Source: Moraxellaceae bacterium REDSEA-S32_B1
GTDB taxonomy: Bacteria > Pseudomonadota > Gammaproteobacteria > Pseudomonadales > Moraxellaceae
Length of the DNA: 64,000 nucleotides
Assembly: GCA_001626925.1 (NCBI GenBank)
Contig: LUOR01000004.1
Span: 1 to 64,000, forward strand
Direction: 5' to 3'
Shown here: piece by piece, positions 27,660 to 35,686 of the stretch
Numbering within the stretch: the first letter of the stretch is position 1
Layout of the letters: every line of letters starts with the position of its first letter
Notes under the pieces: model-generated
The model's database searches: none
The model's input: only the letters and a program-made list of their open reading frames with translations
Told to the model about the DNA's origin: nothing
Program-made: the position numbers and the translations under genes

Positions 27660-28478
27660 TTAGCGTTTTTCATTTAAGCGTTGCAATAGTGCATCAGGCT
27701 CAATGTAGCCTGCCAAATAACGCCCATCTTCGCTGTAAATCGCAGGTGTGCCATTGACACCGATCTTCGTGCCAAGCTCGTATTGTGCCATCACAGGGTT
27801 TTGACATTCATTCGCCACCACAGGAAGTCCTGCAATAGCAGCATTAAAGGCTGATTTACGATCTTCGCTACACCAAATACTTTGCATGGTCGGGAAGAAC
27901 TGCTCACCACGAGGCCAAGCGATATAGCGTACCTCGATGCCTTTGCTGTTAAATTCATCCATATGTTCATGCAACTTATGGCAATACGGACAGCTCGCAT
28001 CGGTGAAGACATAGATCACATGCTTGGTTTTGCCTTTGGCAGGGTAGACAATCAAATTTTCTTTTTTGAGTTTTGCAAATTCAGCTTTGTTATCACCTGC
28101 TTGCAAATCTTCACTGACATTATGAATCGCTTCTTCACCAAGTCGAATCATGTCGCCTTGAAAAATATATTTGCCATCGCTACTTGCTAACACCGCAGGG
28201 AAGCCTTCTAAAGTCACCCAAAACCAGTTTGGAATCTCAGTGGCTTTGACATTGGTGATTTTTGCGGTCAGTCCTGCTTTATCAAAGTTTGCTTGCAGGT
28301 TTTTGATGAAACGTTGCTGTGCATTACGCTCAGTCAAAGTCGATGCTTCGCCAGAAACAGGCATCGTTGCAGTGATTTCATTGCTATCAGTGGGCTCTTG
28401 ATCGTTCTTCGAACAAGCAGTTGTTGCAAGCAAACCACCCATCAATACTGCGCTGAGCGCAAATTTCAACAATTGCAT
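27660..28478 (-). CDS. dsbC: thiol:disulfide interchange protein DsbC
   Basis: A 272-residue periplasmic disulfide isomerase. The signal region MQLLKFALSAVLMGGLLATTACS could be a lipoprotein signal (Cys22), but Thr at -3 is not a good lipobox; otherwise it is a secretory signal. An N-terminal dimerisation domain (about 50-135) is followed by a thioredoxin fold with CPYC at 163-166. A second Cys pair (WCSEDR, ECQNPV) and the cis-Pro loop NGTPAIYSEDG follow. It lies 115 bases after xerD in the same direction, the xerD-dsbC order seen in E. coli. Downstream recJ is missing; hom follows. Confidence 0.92.
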   Translation of the reverse strand: MQLLKFALSAVLMGGLLATTACSKNDQEPTDSNEITATMPVSGEASTLTERNAQQRFIKNLQANFDKAGLTAKITNVKATEIPNWFWVTLEGFPAVLASSDGKYIFQGDMIRLGEEAIHNVSEDLQAGDNKAEFAKLKKENLIVYPAKGKTKHVIYVFTDASCPYCHKLHEHMDEFNSKGIEVRYIAWPRGEQFFPTMQSIWCSEDRKSAFNAAIAGLPVVANECQNPVMAQYELGTKIGVNGTPAIYSEDGRYLAGYIEPDALLQRLNEKR

Positions 28479-28593
28479 AAATTGTCCATGAATTAAATTC
28501 AAATCGGAATGACCGCATAATATAGCAAAAAGCAAGATCACTGCCTAGCAAATATACGATGCGAGTATGTGTGAGATGTTTACAGGCTGTCCC

Positions 28594-29514
28594 TTAACCA
28601 CGTGGATGATGTTGTTTATGAAGCTGTTGCATGCGTGCTTGCGCAACGTGGGTATAAATCTGCGTGGTGGATAAATTGGCATGACCGAGTAGCATCTGCA
28701 CCACACGCAAGTCTGCACCATGATTGAGCAAGTGCGTGGCAAAAGCATGGCGTAAAACGTGTGGTGAAATATCTTGTTGAATGTTGGCTTGCAAGGCGTA
28801 GCGTTTGATTGCATACCAAAAGTTTTGGCGTGACATCACACCACCATGTTGGGTGAGAAAGAGTGCATCGGTGGAATGTTTGTAGAGTTCAGGTCGTGCG
28901 CTTTGTAGATATTTTTTAATCCAATCAATGGCAATTTCGCCAAGTGGCACAAGGCGTTCTTTGTTGCCTTTACCTTTGATACGGACAAAGCCTTGCTCCA
29001 GATTGAGCATTTGGGTTTGCAAGCCAATCAGTTCGCTGACACGAAGCCCACATGCGTACAGCACCTCAAGCATGGTGCGGTCACGCAGTCCTAAAGCCGT
29101 TGAAGTGTCAGGCGCATCAATGAGTTGTTCAACCTCAACATTGGATAAATTTTTTGGTAATGGTCGTCCTTGACGAGGCGTTTTTTGCTCAGCCAATGGA
29201 TCATCTTGGCGAATACCTGTTTCACGTAAAAACTTAAAAAACTGTCGTAATGCGGACATGGCACGTGCAATCGAACGAGGGCTTTTGTCTTGTTCGGTCA
29301 ATTTTAACAAAACGGTTTGAACATGTGCTGTGCTCCAATCAGGAATTGCCACGTCACTACATTTTGCACAGAGAATCAGATCAGATAGATAAGCATTACG
29401 AGTATGTACACTACTGCTATGGCTGATTAGATAATCCCGAAAACCCTGTAAATAGCTAAATTCTTGTGGAATGCTGACAGGTGTAAGTGTGCGGACTTTT
29501 TTGGCATTCAACAT
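28594..29514 (-). CDS. xerD: site-specific tyrosine recombinase XerD
   Basis: A 306-residue recombinase that acts with XerC at dif to resolve chromosome dimers. The N-terminal SAM-like DNA-binding domain spans about 15-105. The catalytic residues are all present: Arg158 (CGLRVSEL), Lys182 (GKGNKER), His252 and Arg255 (HVLRHAFATHLL), His278 (LLGHANLS) and Tyr287 (IYTHV). The ending MQQLHKQHHPRG is characteristic of XerD rather than XerC. The dsbC gene directly downstream supports the choice. Length is normal. Confidence 0.94.
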   Translation of the reverse strand: MLNAKKVRTLTPVSIPQEFSYLQGFRDYLISHSSSVHTRNAYLSDLILCAKCSDVAIPDWSTAHVQTVLLKLTEQDKSPRSIARAMSALRQFFKFLRETGIRQDDPLAEQKTPRQGRPLPKNLSNVEVEQLIDAPDTSTALGLRDRTMLEVLYACGLRVSELIGLQTQMLNLEQGFVRIKGKGNKERLVPLGEIAIDWIKKYLQSARPELYKHSTDALFLTQHGGVMSRQNFWYAIKRYALQANIQQDISPHVLRHAFATHLLNHGADLRVVQMLLGHANLSTTQIYTHVAQARMQQLHKQHHPRG

Positions 29515-29721
29515 AATTGATTCAGCATAAAATAGTGTTCAATCGGAAAAATGAAGCGTATGAAGAATTGAGCGGTGTAAAAAGTGTTCACTCAAAAAAA
29601 CAGGTTAAGAGAAAGTCAGAGTTAGTGCAATTCAAAATTTAAAAATTGCTTTTCACATTGAATAAAAACAAAGTGCATCAAAATTGTGCAAAAAAGCAAG
29701 CATTCTTTCTCAAACTGTAAT

Positions 29722-29749
29722 GGAAAAAATTCTCATTTATATTTATACT
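29722..29749 (+). promoter_or_regulatory. candidate Fur-controlled promoter of feoAB
   Basis: A -10-like TATACT lies at 29744-29749. Positions 29724-29742 on the minus strand contain AATGAGAAT, nine bases shared with the classical Fur box, and about 12 of 19 match overall. The weak match and the missing -35 make this a candidate only; feo genes are commonly Fur-controlled. Confidence 0.4.
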
Positions 29750-29788
29750 GTGTGATTAACATTTTACATTCATCCAAAAGGCTGTGCC

Positions 29789-30043
29789 GTGCGTTTATCT
29801 CAACTCAAATCCAATCAAATTGCTCGAATTACCCAAGTGCATCATCACTTGGTTGAAGAGGTTGCTGAAAAAAAAGATGCGATCGCAACGCGTCTAACCA
29901 GTTTGGGCTTTGTTACAGGTGAAAAAGTTGAGGTGCTGACTCGTGGTATTTTTGGTGGAGAACCATTGCTGATCAAGATCGGATTTACCCGATTTGCACT
30001 CCGCAGTAATGAAGCAGAACGTATCGAAGTGGAATTGGTTTAA
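29789..30043 (+). CDS. feoA: ferrous iron transport protein A
   Basis: An 84-residue protein with an SH3-like fold. MRLSQLKSNQIARI, RLTSLGFVTGEKVEVLTRGIFGGEPLLIKIG and FALRSNEAERIEVE are typical of FeoA, a cytosolic partner of FeoB whose action is not fully known. It starts at GTG 29789 with AAAGG ten bases upstream. It lies 11 bases before feoB, clearly one operon. Confidence 0.92.
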   Translation: MRLSQLKSNQIARITQVHHHLVEEVAEKKDAIATRLTSLGFVTGEKVEVLTRGIFGGEPLLIKIGFTRFALRSNEAERIEVELV

Positions 30044-30054
30044 GGAACACGAGC

Positions 30055-31917
30055 ATGAGCGAACAAACCATGAATGAATTGCTACGTGTCGCCTTAGTCG
30101 GCAACCCAAACTGTGGTAAAACGTCATTATTTAACCAACTGACAGGCACACGTCAGAAGGTCGCCAACTACGCAGGCGTGACGGTTGAACGTAAAGAAGG
30201 GCATTTTAGCCTACCGTCTGGACGTAATGTGCGTGTCTTGGATTTGCCGGGTGCGTATAGCTTAGAAGCGACCAGTCCAGATGAGGCGATCACTCGTGAT
30301 GTCTGTCAAGGCGTGCTGAAAAGTGAAGCTGAGCAAGATGCGCTGTTAGTGGTCATTGATGTGACCAACTTAAAGCTTCATTTGAATTTACTTTTAGAAG
30401 TCGTGGCATTACAACGCCCAATGTTGATCGTCTTGAATATGATGGATGAAGCACGTCGTCGTGGTATGCAGATCAATGCCCAAGCATTGTCTGAGAAGTT
30501 GGGTGTCAGTGTGGTTGAAACGGTTGCTGTACGCACTGGTGGCGTGCAAAATCTTTTAAATTCTTTAGATAAAAGTGACTTTAAAGTCCCGACCTATCAA
30601 GTACAGTCAAGTATTCATGAGTCGATCAATGAGCTCATCGGTGTGACGGTAACTTCTGCGGTACAAGAAGACAGCCGTACCACGTTTTTAGATAAATTAT
30701 TTTTACATCCAGTGCTTGGTTTGCTTAGTCTTGCAGTGCTGATGTTTGTGGTTTTCCAAGCGGTTTTTGCTTGGGCAGCTCCATTTATGGATGCCATTGA
30801 AACTTTCTTTGGTTGGCTTGGCGAAGTGATAGGTGCAAATATTTCGCATCCATTATTACAAAGTTTGGTGGTTGATGGGATTATCGGCGGTGCAGGTGGT
30901 GTCGTCGTCTTCTTGCCACAGATTTTGATTTTATTCTTCTTTATTTTGATTTTGGAAGAGTCGGGTTATTTGCCACGAGCGGCGTTTCTGCTAGACAAGC
31001 TGATGTTTAAAGCAGGTTTAAGCGGTCGTGCCTTTATTCCATTGTTATCAAGCTTTGCCTGTGCGATTCCTGGGATTATGGCGACACGAACGATTAGTGA
31101 TCCACGAGATCGTTTTACCACGATTTTGGTTGCACCGCTGATGACCTGTTCAGCACGCTTGCCAGTGTATGCACTACTCATTGCCGCATTTATTCCTCAG
31201 CAGATGGTTGCAGGGATTTTCAATTTACAAGGTTTAGTGCTGTTTGGTCTGTATATGGCAGGCATTGTCAGTGCATTGATTGTCAGTTATATCGTCAAAT
31301 TGTTCCGCCGAGATAAGTCTGAGCATGCCTTAATGCTTGAGCTACCGAGCTATCGTATTCCTGATTGGAAAAATATTCTGATCGGTGTCTATGAACGTGG
31401 CATGATCTTTTTAAAGCGTGTTGGTGGGATCATTTTTGCCTTGTCGATTTTGCTGTGGTTTTTGTGTACTTTCCCACAACCGCCTGCCGATGCGACCATG
31501 TCTGCGATTGATTATAGTTTTGCAGGGATGCTTGGACATTGGATGCAACCGTTCTTTGCGCCGATTGGTTTTAATTGGCAGATTTGTATTGCCTTGATTC
31601 CTGCGATGGCGGCACGTGAGGTTGCAGTGGCGGCACTGGGCACAGTGTACGCATTGTCGGGCAGTGAAGATGTACAGGCGGAGAGTTTGGCACAGTTGAT
31701 TAGTGCGGATGGTTCAGGTTGGTCATTGGCGACTGGTTTGGCATTGCTGGTGTGGTTCGTCTATGCGCCACATTGTCTATCGACCTTAGCAACGGTACGT
31801 CGTGAAACAGGCTCATGGCGCAATGTGGCGATCATGACGGTGTATTTATTCGGCTTGGCATATTTGATGACGTTCTTTGTTTATCAAATCGCCGTGCGTG
31901 TTTTTAATTTAGGTTAA
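30055..31917 (+). CDS. feoB: ferrous iron transporter FeoB
   Basis: A 620-residue inner-membrane Fe2+ transporter. The N-terminal G domain has G1 GNPNCGKTS (16-24), G2 AGVTVERKEG, G3 DLPGAYSL and G4 NMMD. A helical guanine-dissociation-inhibitor-like region follows (about 175-215). Two Gate motifs are visible: LEESGYLPRAAFLLDKLM with SFACAIPGIMATRTI, and AAREVAVAALGTVYAL near the end. Ten or so hydrophobic helices fill the rest. The protein is shorter than E. coli FeoB (773) but normal for the compact form. GGAACACGAGC precedes the ATG. Confidence 0.95.
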   Translation: MSEQTMNELLRVALVGNPNCGKTSLFNQLTGTRQKVANYAGVTVERKEGHFSLPSGRNVRVLDLPGAYSLEATSPDEAITRDVCQGVLKSEAEQDALLVVIDVTNLKLHLNLLLEVVALQRPMLIVLNMMDEARRRGMQINAQALSEKLGVSVVETVAVRTGGVQNLLNSLDKSDFKVPTYQVQSSIHESINELIGVTVTSAVQEDSRTTFLDKLFLHPVLGLLSLAVLMFVVFQAVFAWAAPFMDAIETFFGWLGEVIGANISHPLLQSLVVDGIIGGAGGVVVFLPQILILFFFILILEESGYLPRAAFLLDKLMFKAGLSGRAFIPLLSSFACAIPGIMATRTISDPRDRFTTILVAPLMTCSARLPVYALLIAAFIPQQMVAGIFNLQGLVLFGLYMAGIVSALIVSYIVKLFRRDKSEHALMLELPSYRIPDWKNILIGVYERGMIFLKRVGGIIFALSILLWFLCTFPQPPADATMSAIDYSFAGMLGHWMQPFFAPIGFNWQICIALIPAMAAREVAVAALGTVYALSGSEDVQAESLAQLISADGSGWSLATGLALLVWFVYAPHCLSTLATVRRETGSWRNVAIMTVYLFGLAYLMTFFVYQIAVRVFNLG

Positions 31918-31986
31918 TTGGAAGTGAAAACTTTCACCGTACGATTTACCTAAATCTTGTTTGGAAAAAGTTAAGGGAGAAAAATC

Positions 31987-32250
31987 ATGATTGAGATGCT
32001 GATTATTACGCTACTGGTATTGTGGAGTGTGTTGGTCGTATTTAAGAAAGTTTTTCCAAATACAGCAAAGAAAACATTTTCTACATTGTCCAATATGTGT
32101 CAAAAACAAGGTTGGTCTACTTTGGCAAAATGGCTTGCACCCAAAGCGCCCGTTGGCTGTGGTGGCGGGTGTGGTTGTGATACCGAGAACGATCCAAGAG
32201 ATGGGAAATCAGCCCAAAAAATTGAAATCCAAACGGTAAAGTGGAAGTAG
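31987..32250 (+). CDS. small Cys-rich membrane protein of the feo operon (FeoC position)
   Basis: An 87-residue protein with one N-terminal helix (about 3-20, MLIITLLVLWSVLVVF), a short amphipathic part and a cysteine cluster VGCGGGCGCD near residues 57-66. It lies 70 bases after feoB with a clear SD (AAGGGAGAAAA). The location corresponds to feoC in enterobacteria, but the sequence is a membrane-tethered Cys cluster rather than a winged helix. Iron or Fe-S binding near FeoB is plausible. I believe it matches the family now called DUF6587, from memory. Confidence 0.7.
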   Translation: MIEMLIITLLVLWSVLVVFKKVFPNTAKKTFSTLSNMCQKQGWSTLAKWLAPKAPVGCGGGCGCDTENDPRDGKSAQKIEIQTVKWK

Positions 32251-32387
32251 TTTTTGCAAATCTGTGAAAAAAAATCACAGATTTGTTTGGCAGATTATTC
32301 AATCTTGTTTACAATCTAAGCAATCTGTTGTGTTCACCTATAGCGAATCGTTGCGCTGAATTTCAGCGACGATATGAAAAATTTGAC

Positions 32388-32831
32388 ATGAAAAAACTGC
32401 CACTGATCTTGATCATGATGAGTTTGTTCATATTCCAAAGTGCTTGGAATGTGGCGGCAGCGTTTTGTCAGCATGAAAGTGTCGATTTTTCACAAGTTCA
32501 TGAAACGCATTTTGGGCATCATCAAGTCTTAGATGAATGTCTAAGTCATGAAAATCAAGTGCTTGAAACGCACGGCAATAATAATGATGGTAGCCATGCG
32601 CAACAAGATGATGCCAATAATAATATCAACGTTAAGCCACAAAACCTTTCCCAAGATCATCACGATCACTTGCCGTCGATGAATCATATTTTGATGCAAG
32701 ATGCACAGCCAGACATTGTGCAATCCAATACTTTTCAGCCCAATCTTGAACCACAGTTCACTTGGAACAATCTGTATCAATCTCCTGATCTAGGTGCGAT
32801 CACGCCACCACCGCTTTCATCCCCGCTATAG
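32388..32831 (+). CDS. CzcI-like His-rich periplasmic protein
   Basis: A 147-residue exported protein. The signal peptide MKKLPLILIMMSLFIFQSAW ends near VAAA; CQHE follows. The mature part is rich in His, Asp and Asn (THFGHHQ, SQDHHDHLP), as in proteins that bind divalent metal ions. It lies directly upstream of czcC in the czcICBA order known from Cupriavidus, where CzcI is a small periplasmic modulator. Sequence similarity to CzcI is limited to signal, size and His content, so the call depends mainly on position. Short spacing to czcC (82 bases) suggests a common transcript. Confidence 0.65.
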   Translation: MKKLPLILIMMSLFIFQSAWNVAAAFCQHESVDFSQVHETHFGHHQVLDECLSHENQVLETHGNNNDGSHAQQDDANNNINVKPQNLSQDHHDHLPSMNHILMQDAQPDIVQSNTFQPNLEPQFTWNNLYQSPDLGAITPPPLSSPL

Positions 32832-32912
32832 GTGGGGTAGCTCGACATTCCCACCACGACGTTTTTAACCAAGTTAAAAGCAGTTTCGTATTAAAAAATT
32901 GTGGGAATACAT

Positions 32913-34334
32913 ATGAAAGTTTTCAAAGATCAAAGTCGAACCTATGCTTTCAAGGCATTGTGCATGGCTATGGCTGTAATCTGTGCATCGAATACTTATG
33001 CAGACAATACAGAGATACCAAGCGATTCGACGAAGAATCAATCCATTCAAGCTTCAATTTCAAATCAAAATGCACAGACTCATAGTCTGAGTCAGGCAAT
33101 AGATCAAACACTACAATATCAGTTGCAAACAGGGTTATGGCAAACACAGCAACAGATTGGTCAAGCCAATCTTGCACAAAGTCAACTGTGGCAAAATCCA
33201 AGTCTGAGCATTGAACAAACGGGTTTTGCTAATGATCAAGAACGTGAACTGAGTATTGGTATTGCACAGCCTTTAGATATATTTGGCGTGCGTCAGGCAA
33301 GACGTGATCTTGCCAAACTGTCCAATGCGCAAATCGAACTGAATGAAAAGATCTATCGTGCCAAACTGGAATTGATTGTCAGTCATCTTTGGTCAGAAAC
33401 GGTGATTGCCGAATTAGAACATCAGCTGATCGAGCAACAACTTGCAACGAGTCAGCACATCTTAGATGCCACACAAAAACGCTACCAAGCAGGTGCAATT
33501 GCACAAGTCGATGTCGATCGCATCAAAATGAATGTGCTGTCTGATGCACGTCTAGCGGTGCAAGTCACACAGCAGTTGCAGGCAGCCAAGCAGAATTTAT
33601 CCACACTTTGGGGGGAGCGATCTTTAACTCAAAATACCATGAATGCTTCTGCATTAGCCGTGGAAAATATCTTCCCAAAATGGTCGAAAGATCAAGTCTT
33701 AGCACAGTCGAAAAACAATTGGCTGATGCAAAATCTGCAACTACAAAGCAAGCAAAGCTATGCCGAGCTTGCAATGCTCAAGTCAGCGGCTCGTCCTCAG
33801 CCGACTTTGCTATTGGGTATGACCCAAAACAAATCGCCTGAGCAAGAGAGCAATACTCGACTCAACGTCGGCGTGGGAATTCCGCTGAATATATTTAATC
33901 GCAATCAGTATAAGACAGCGATGGTGCAGGCAAAACAATCTAGCCTTGCACAGCAACAGCGTTATCAGCTTGAGCAAGCCGAATTGAAATTACAGACTTT
34001 GCTTGATCAACTTGATGGGCTTTCAAAACAATTTCAGCAGGTCGATCAAGTACAAGTGCCTTTGGCAGAGCAAGTGCAACAGAAAGTGATGCTTGGTTTT
34101 CGAGCAGGAAAATTCTCCGTGACTGATGTACAGCAAGCCACGCAACAACTGCAACAAACACGCTTGCAAAAGATCGAACTACTGCGTCAAGCATGGCAGC
34201 GCTATATTGAACTACAAAGTATCAGCCAAGGTTTTGCGCTAGAAGAAATCACACAAGCGGATGCGATGTACACGATGAATCAAACCTTTTGGCAAGCGAT
34301 TCAAAATAATGAAGGCATTGGGGCGGGAGAATAA
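32913..34334 (+). CDS. czcC: cation efflux outer-membrane protein CzcC (TolC family)
   Basis: A 473-residue outer-membrane channel of the OMF family. A signal peptide ends near TYADN. Two repeated OEP domains follow (about 55-245 and 250-445) with long alpha-helical coiled stretches: LWQTQQQIGQANLAQSQLWQNPSLSIE, ATQKRYQAGAIAQVDVDR and GFRAGKFSVTDVQQATQQLQQT. The motifs RYQAGA and GVGIPLNIFNRNQ are typical of CzcC/CusC-type tunnels. It gives the exit duct for the CzcAB pump. Start ATG at 32913; a GTG at 32901 is in frame. czcB begins two bases after its stop. Confidence 0.88.
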   Translation: MKVFKDQSRTYAFKALCMAMAVICASNTYADNTEIPSDSTKNQSIQASISNQNAQTHSLSQAIDQTLQYQLQTGLWQTQQQIGQANLAQSQLWQNPSLSIEQTGFANDQERELSIGIAQPLDIFGVRQARRDLAKLSNAQIELNEKIYRAKLELIVSHLWSETVIAELEHQLIEQQLATSQHILDATQKRYQAGAIAQVDVDRIKMNVLSDARLAVQVTQQLQAAKQNLSTLWGERSLTQNTMNASALAVENIFPKWSKDQVLAQSKNNWLMQNLQLQSKQSYAELAMLKSAARPQPTLLLGMTQNKSPEQESNTRLNVGVGIPLNIFNRNQYKTAMVQAKQSSLAQQQRYQLEQAELKLQTLLDQLDGLSKQFQQVDQVQVPLAEQVQQKVMLGFRAGKFSVTDVQQATQQLQQTRLQKIELLRQAWQRYIELQSISQGFALEEITQADAMYTMNQTFWQAIQNNEGIGAGE

Positions 34335-34336
34335 CA

Positions 34337-35686
34337 ATGGATATTCAAATGAAAAATTTAAACATGACAGCAAAAACATCGCAGTTTGGCAAAGCCTCTC
34401 AAGCGCTACTCATTGTATTGGTGATCGGCTTAACCGTGGCTGCGATTAGCGCATTCTTGTTATTTTCAAAACCTGACACCGCCTCAGAAGACAGTCACGG
34501 TCAAGGTGCAGAAGAGGCGCATGCGGAAGAAGGGCATTCTGAGGGTGAAAATTCAGAAGACAGCCATGCAGAAGATAGCCATTCAGACGAGAATCATGCT
34601 GAGGAATCAGCTACAGAAGCAGGACATACTGAAGGTGCAATTGAGCTCACGACCGAACAACTGAAACAGCAAGGCGTAAGCATTGCAAAAACAAGTCTAG
34701 GTATGGTAAGTCAAACCACAGCAGTGCCTGCAATGCTCGTTGCCAATACCGATCAGCAAGCACATGTATCCTCGATGTTTTCAGGGCGTGTCGAGTCGGT
34801 CAATGCCAATCTTGGGCAACGTGTCGGCAAAGGTCAGCGTTTAGCCACCATTGTGTCACCTGATTTGGTTGGGCAACAGTCGAATGTGCAACTTGCACAA
34901 AGCAACTTACAATTGGCTCAGCAAGAATACAATCGTGAAAAACAACTGTGGTCGCAAGGTGTATCGGCAAAGCAAGACTATCAACGTGCCGAAAATGCTT
35001 ATCGTAAAGCGCAGATCGAACTTAAAGTCGCACAAAGTCAAATACAGGCGTTGGGTGGTGCAAAAAGCTCGAATGGTCGCTATACCTTGACTGCACCAAT
35101 GTCAGGGGTGATCTCGAATAAAGACATTATGGTTGGTGAGTATGTACAACTTGCAGATCAACTCTACGTGATTGATGAGCTGAGTCAGCTTTGGCTTGAG
35201 TTTGTTTTACCATCACAGCAGAATATTCAACTTGCGCCAAATCAGCAGATTGAATTTACCGCATTACAAAATGGTCAGACCTATCAAGCACGGATTCAAA
35301 CACTTGCCAGTCAAGCCGATCAAGGGACAGGTCGCTTACAAGTTCGTGCGGTGGTGTTGTCTAAAGATATGGCACTGCGTCCAAATCTGAAAGTCAGTGT
35401 GAATCTGCCGACGTCATCGAGCAAACAAGTGCTACGTGTTCAAAAGCAAGCGGTGCAACAGATTGATGGTAAAAATGTGGTGTTTGTAGCGACACAGCAT
35501 GGGGATAATGTGGAATTTTATCCACAAGAGATAGACTTAGGGAGCTTATCTACAGTACAGCAGTCAAGCGATCAACAATGGGTTGAAGTCCGTAAAGGAT
35601 TAACAGCAAATCAAAGCTATGCCAGTCAAGGTAGCTTCTTGCTGAAATCTGAATTGGAAAAAGGAGAGGCGGCACATGGACACTAA
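34337..35686 (+). CDS. czcB: cation efflux periplasmic adaptor CzcB
   Basis: A 449-residue membrane-fusion protein. One N-terminal helix (about 21-44) anchors it. A striking His/Glu/Asp-rich segment follows (about 52-103; repeated SHAED, GHSEGE, NHAEE), likely to bind zinc, cobalt or cadmium. The RND-adaptor core includes SGRVESVNANLGQRVGKGQRL (lipoyl half), a helical hairpin (QLAQSNLQLAQQEYNREKQ), PMSGVISNKDIMVGEYVQ and the beta-barrel domain. GGGAG precedes the ATG. It overlaps czcA by 11 bases. Confidence 0.9.
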   Translation: MDIQMKNLNMTAKTSQFGKASQALLIVLVIGLTVAAISAFLLFSKPDTASEDSHGQGAEEAHAEEGHSEGENSEDSHAEDSHSDENHAEESATEAGHTEGAIELTTEQLKQQGVSIAKTSLGMVSQTTAVPAMLVANTDQQAHVSSMFSGRVESVNANLGQRVGKGQRLATIVSPDLVGQQSNVQLAQSNLQLAQQEYNREKQLWSQGVSAKQDYQRAENAYRKAQIELKVAQSQIQALGGAKSSNGRYTLTAPMSGVISNKDIMVGEYVQLADQLYVIDELSQLWLEFVLPSQQNIQLAPNQQIEFTALQNGQTYQARIQTLASQADQGTGRLQVRAVVLSKDMALRPNLKVSVNLPTSSSKQVLRVQKQAVQQIDGKNVVFVATQHGDNVEFYPQEIDLGSLSTVQQSSDQQWVEVRKGLTANQSYASQGSFLLKSELEKGEAAHGH

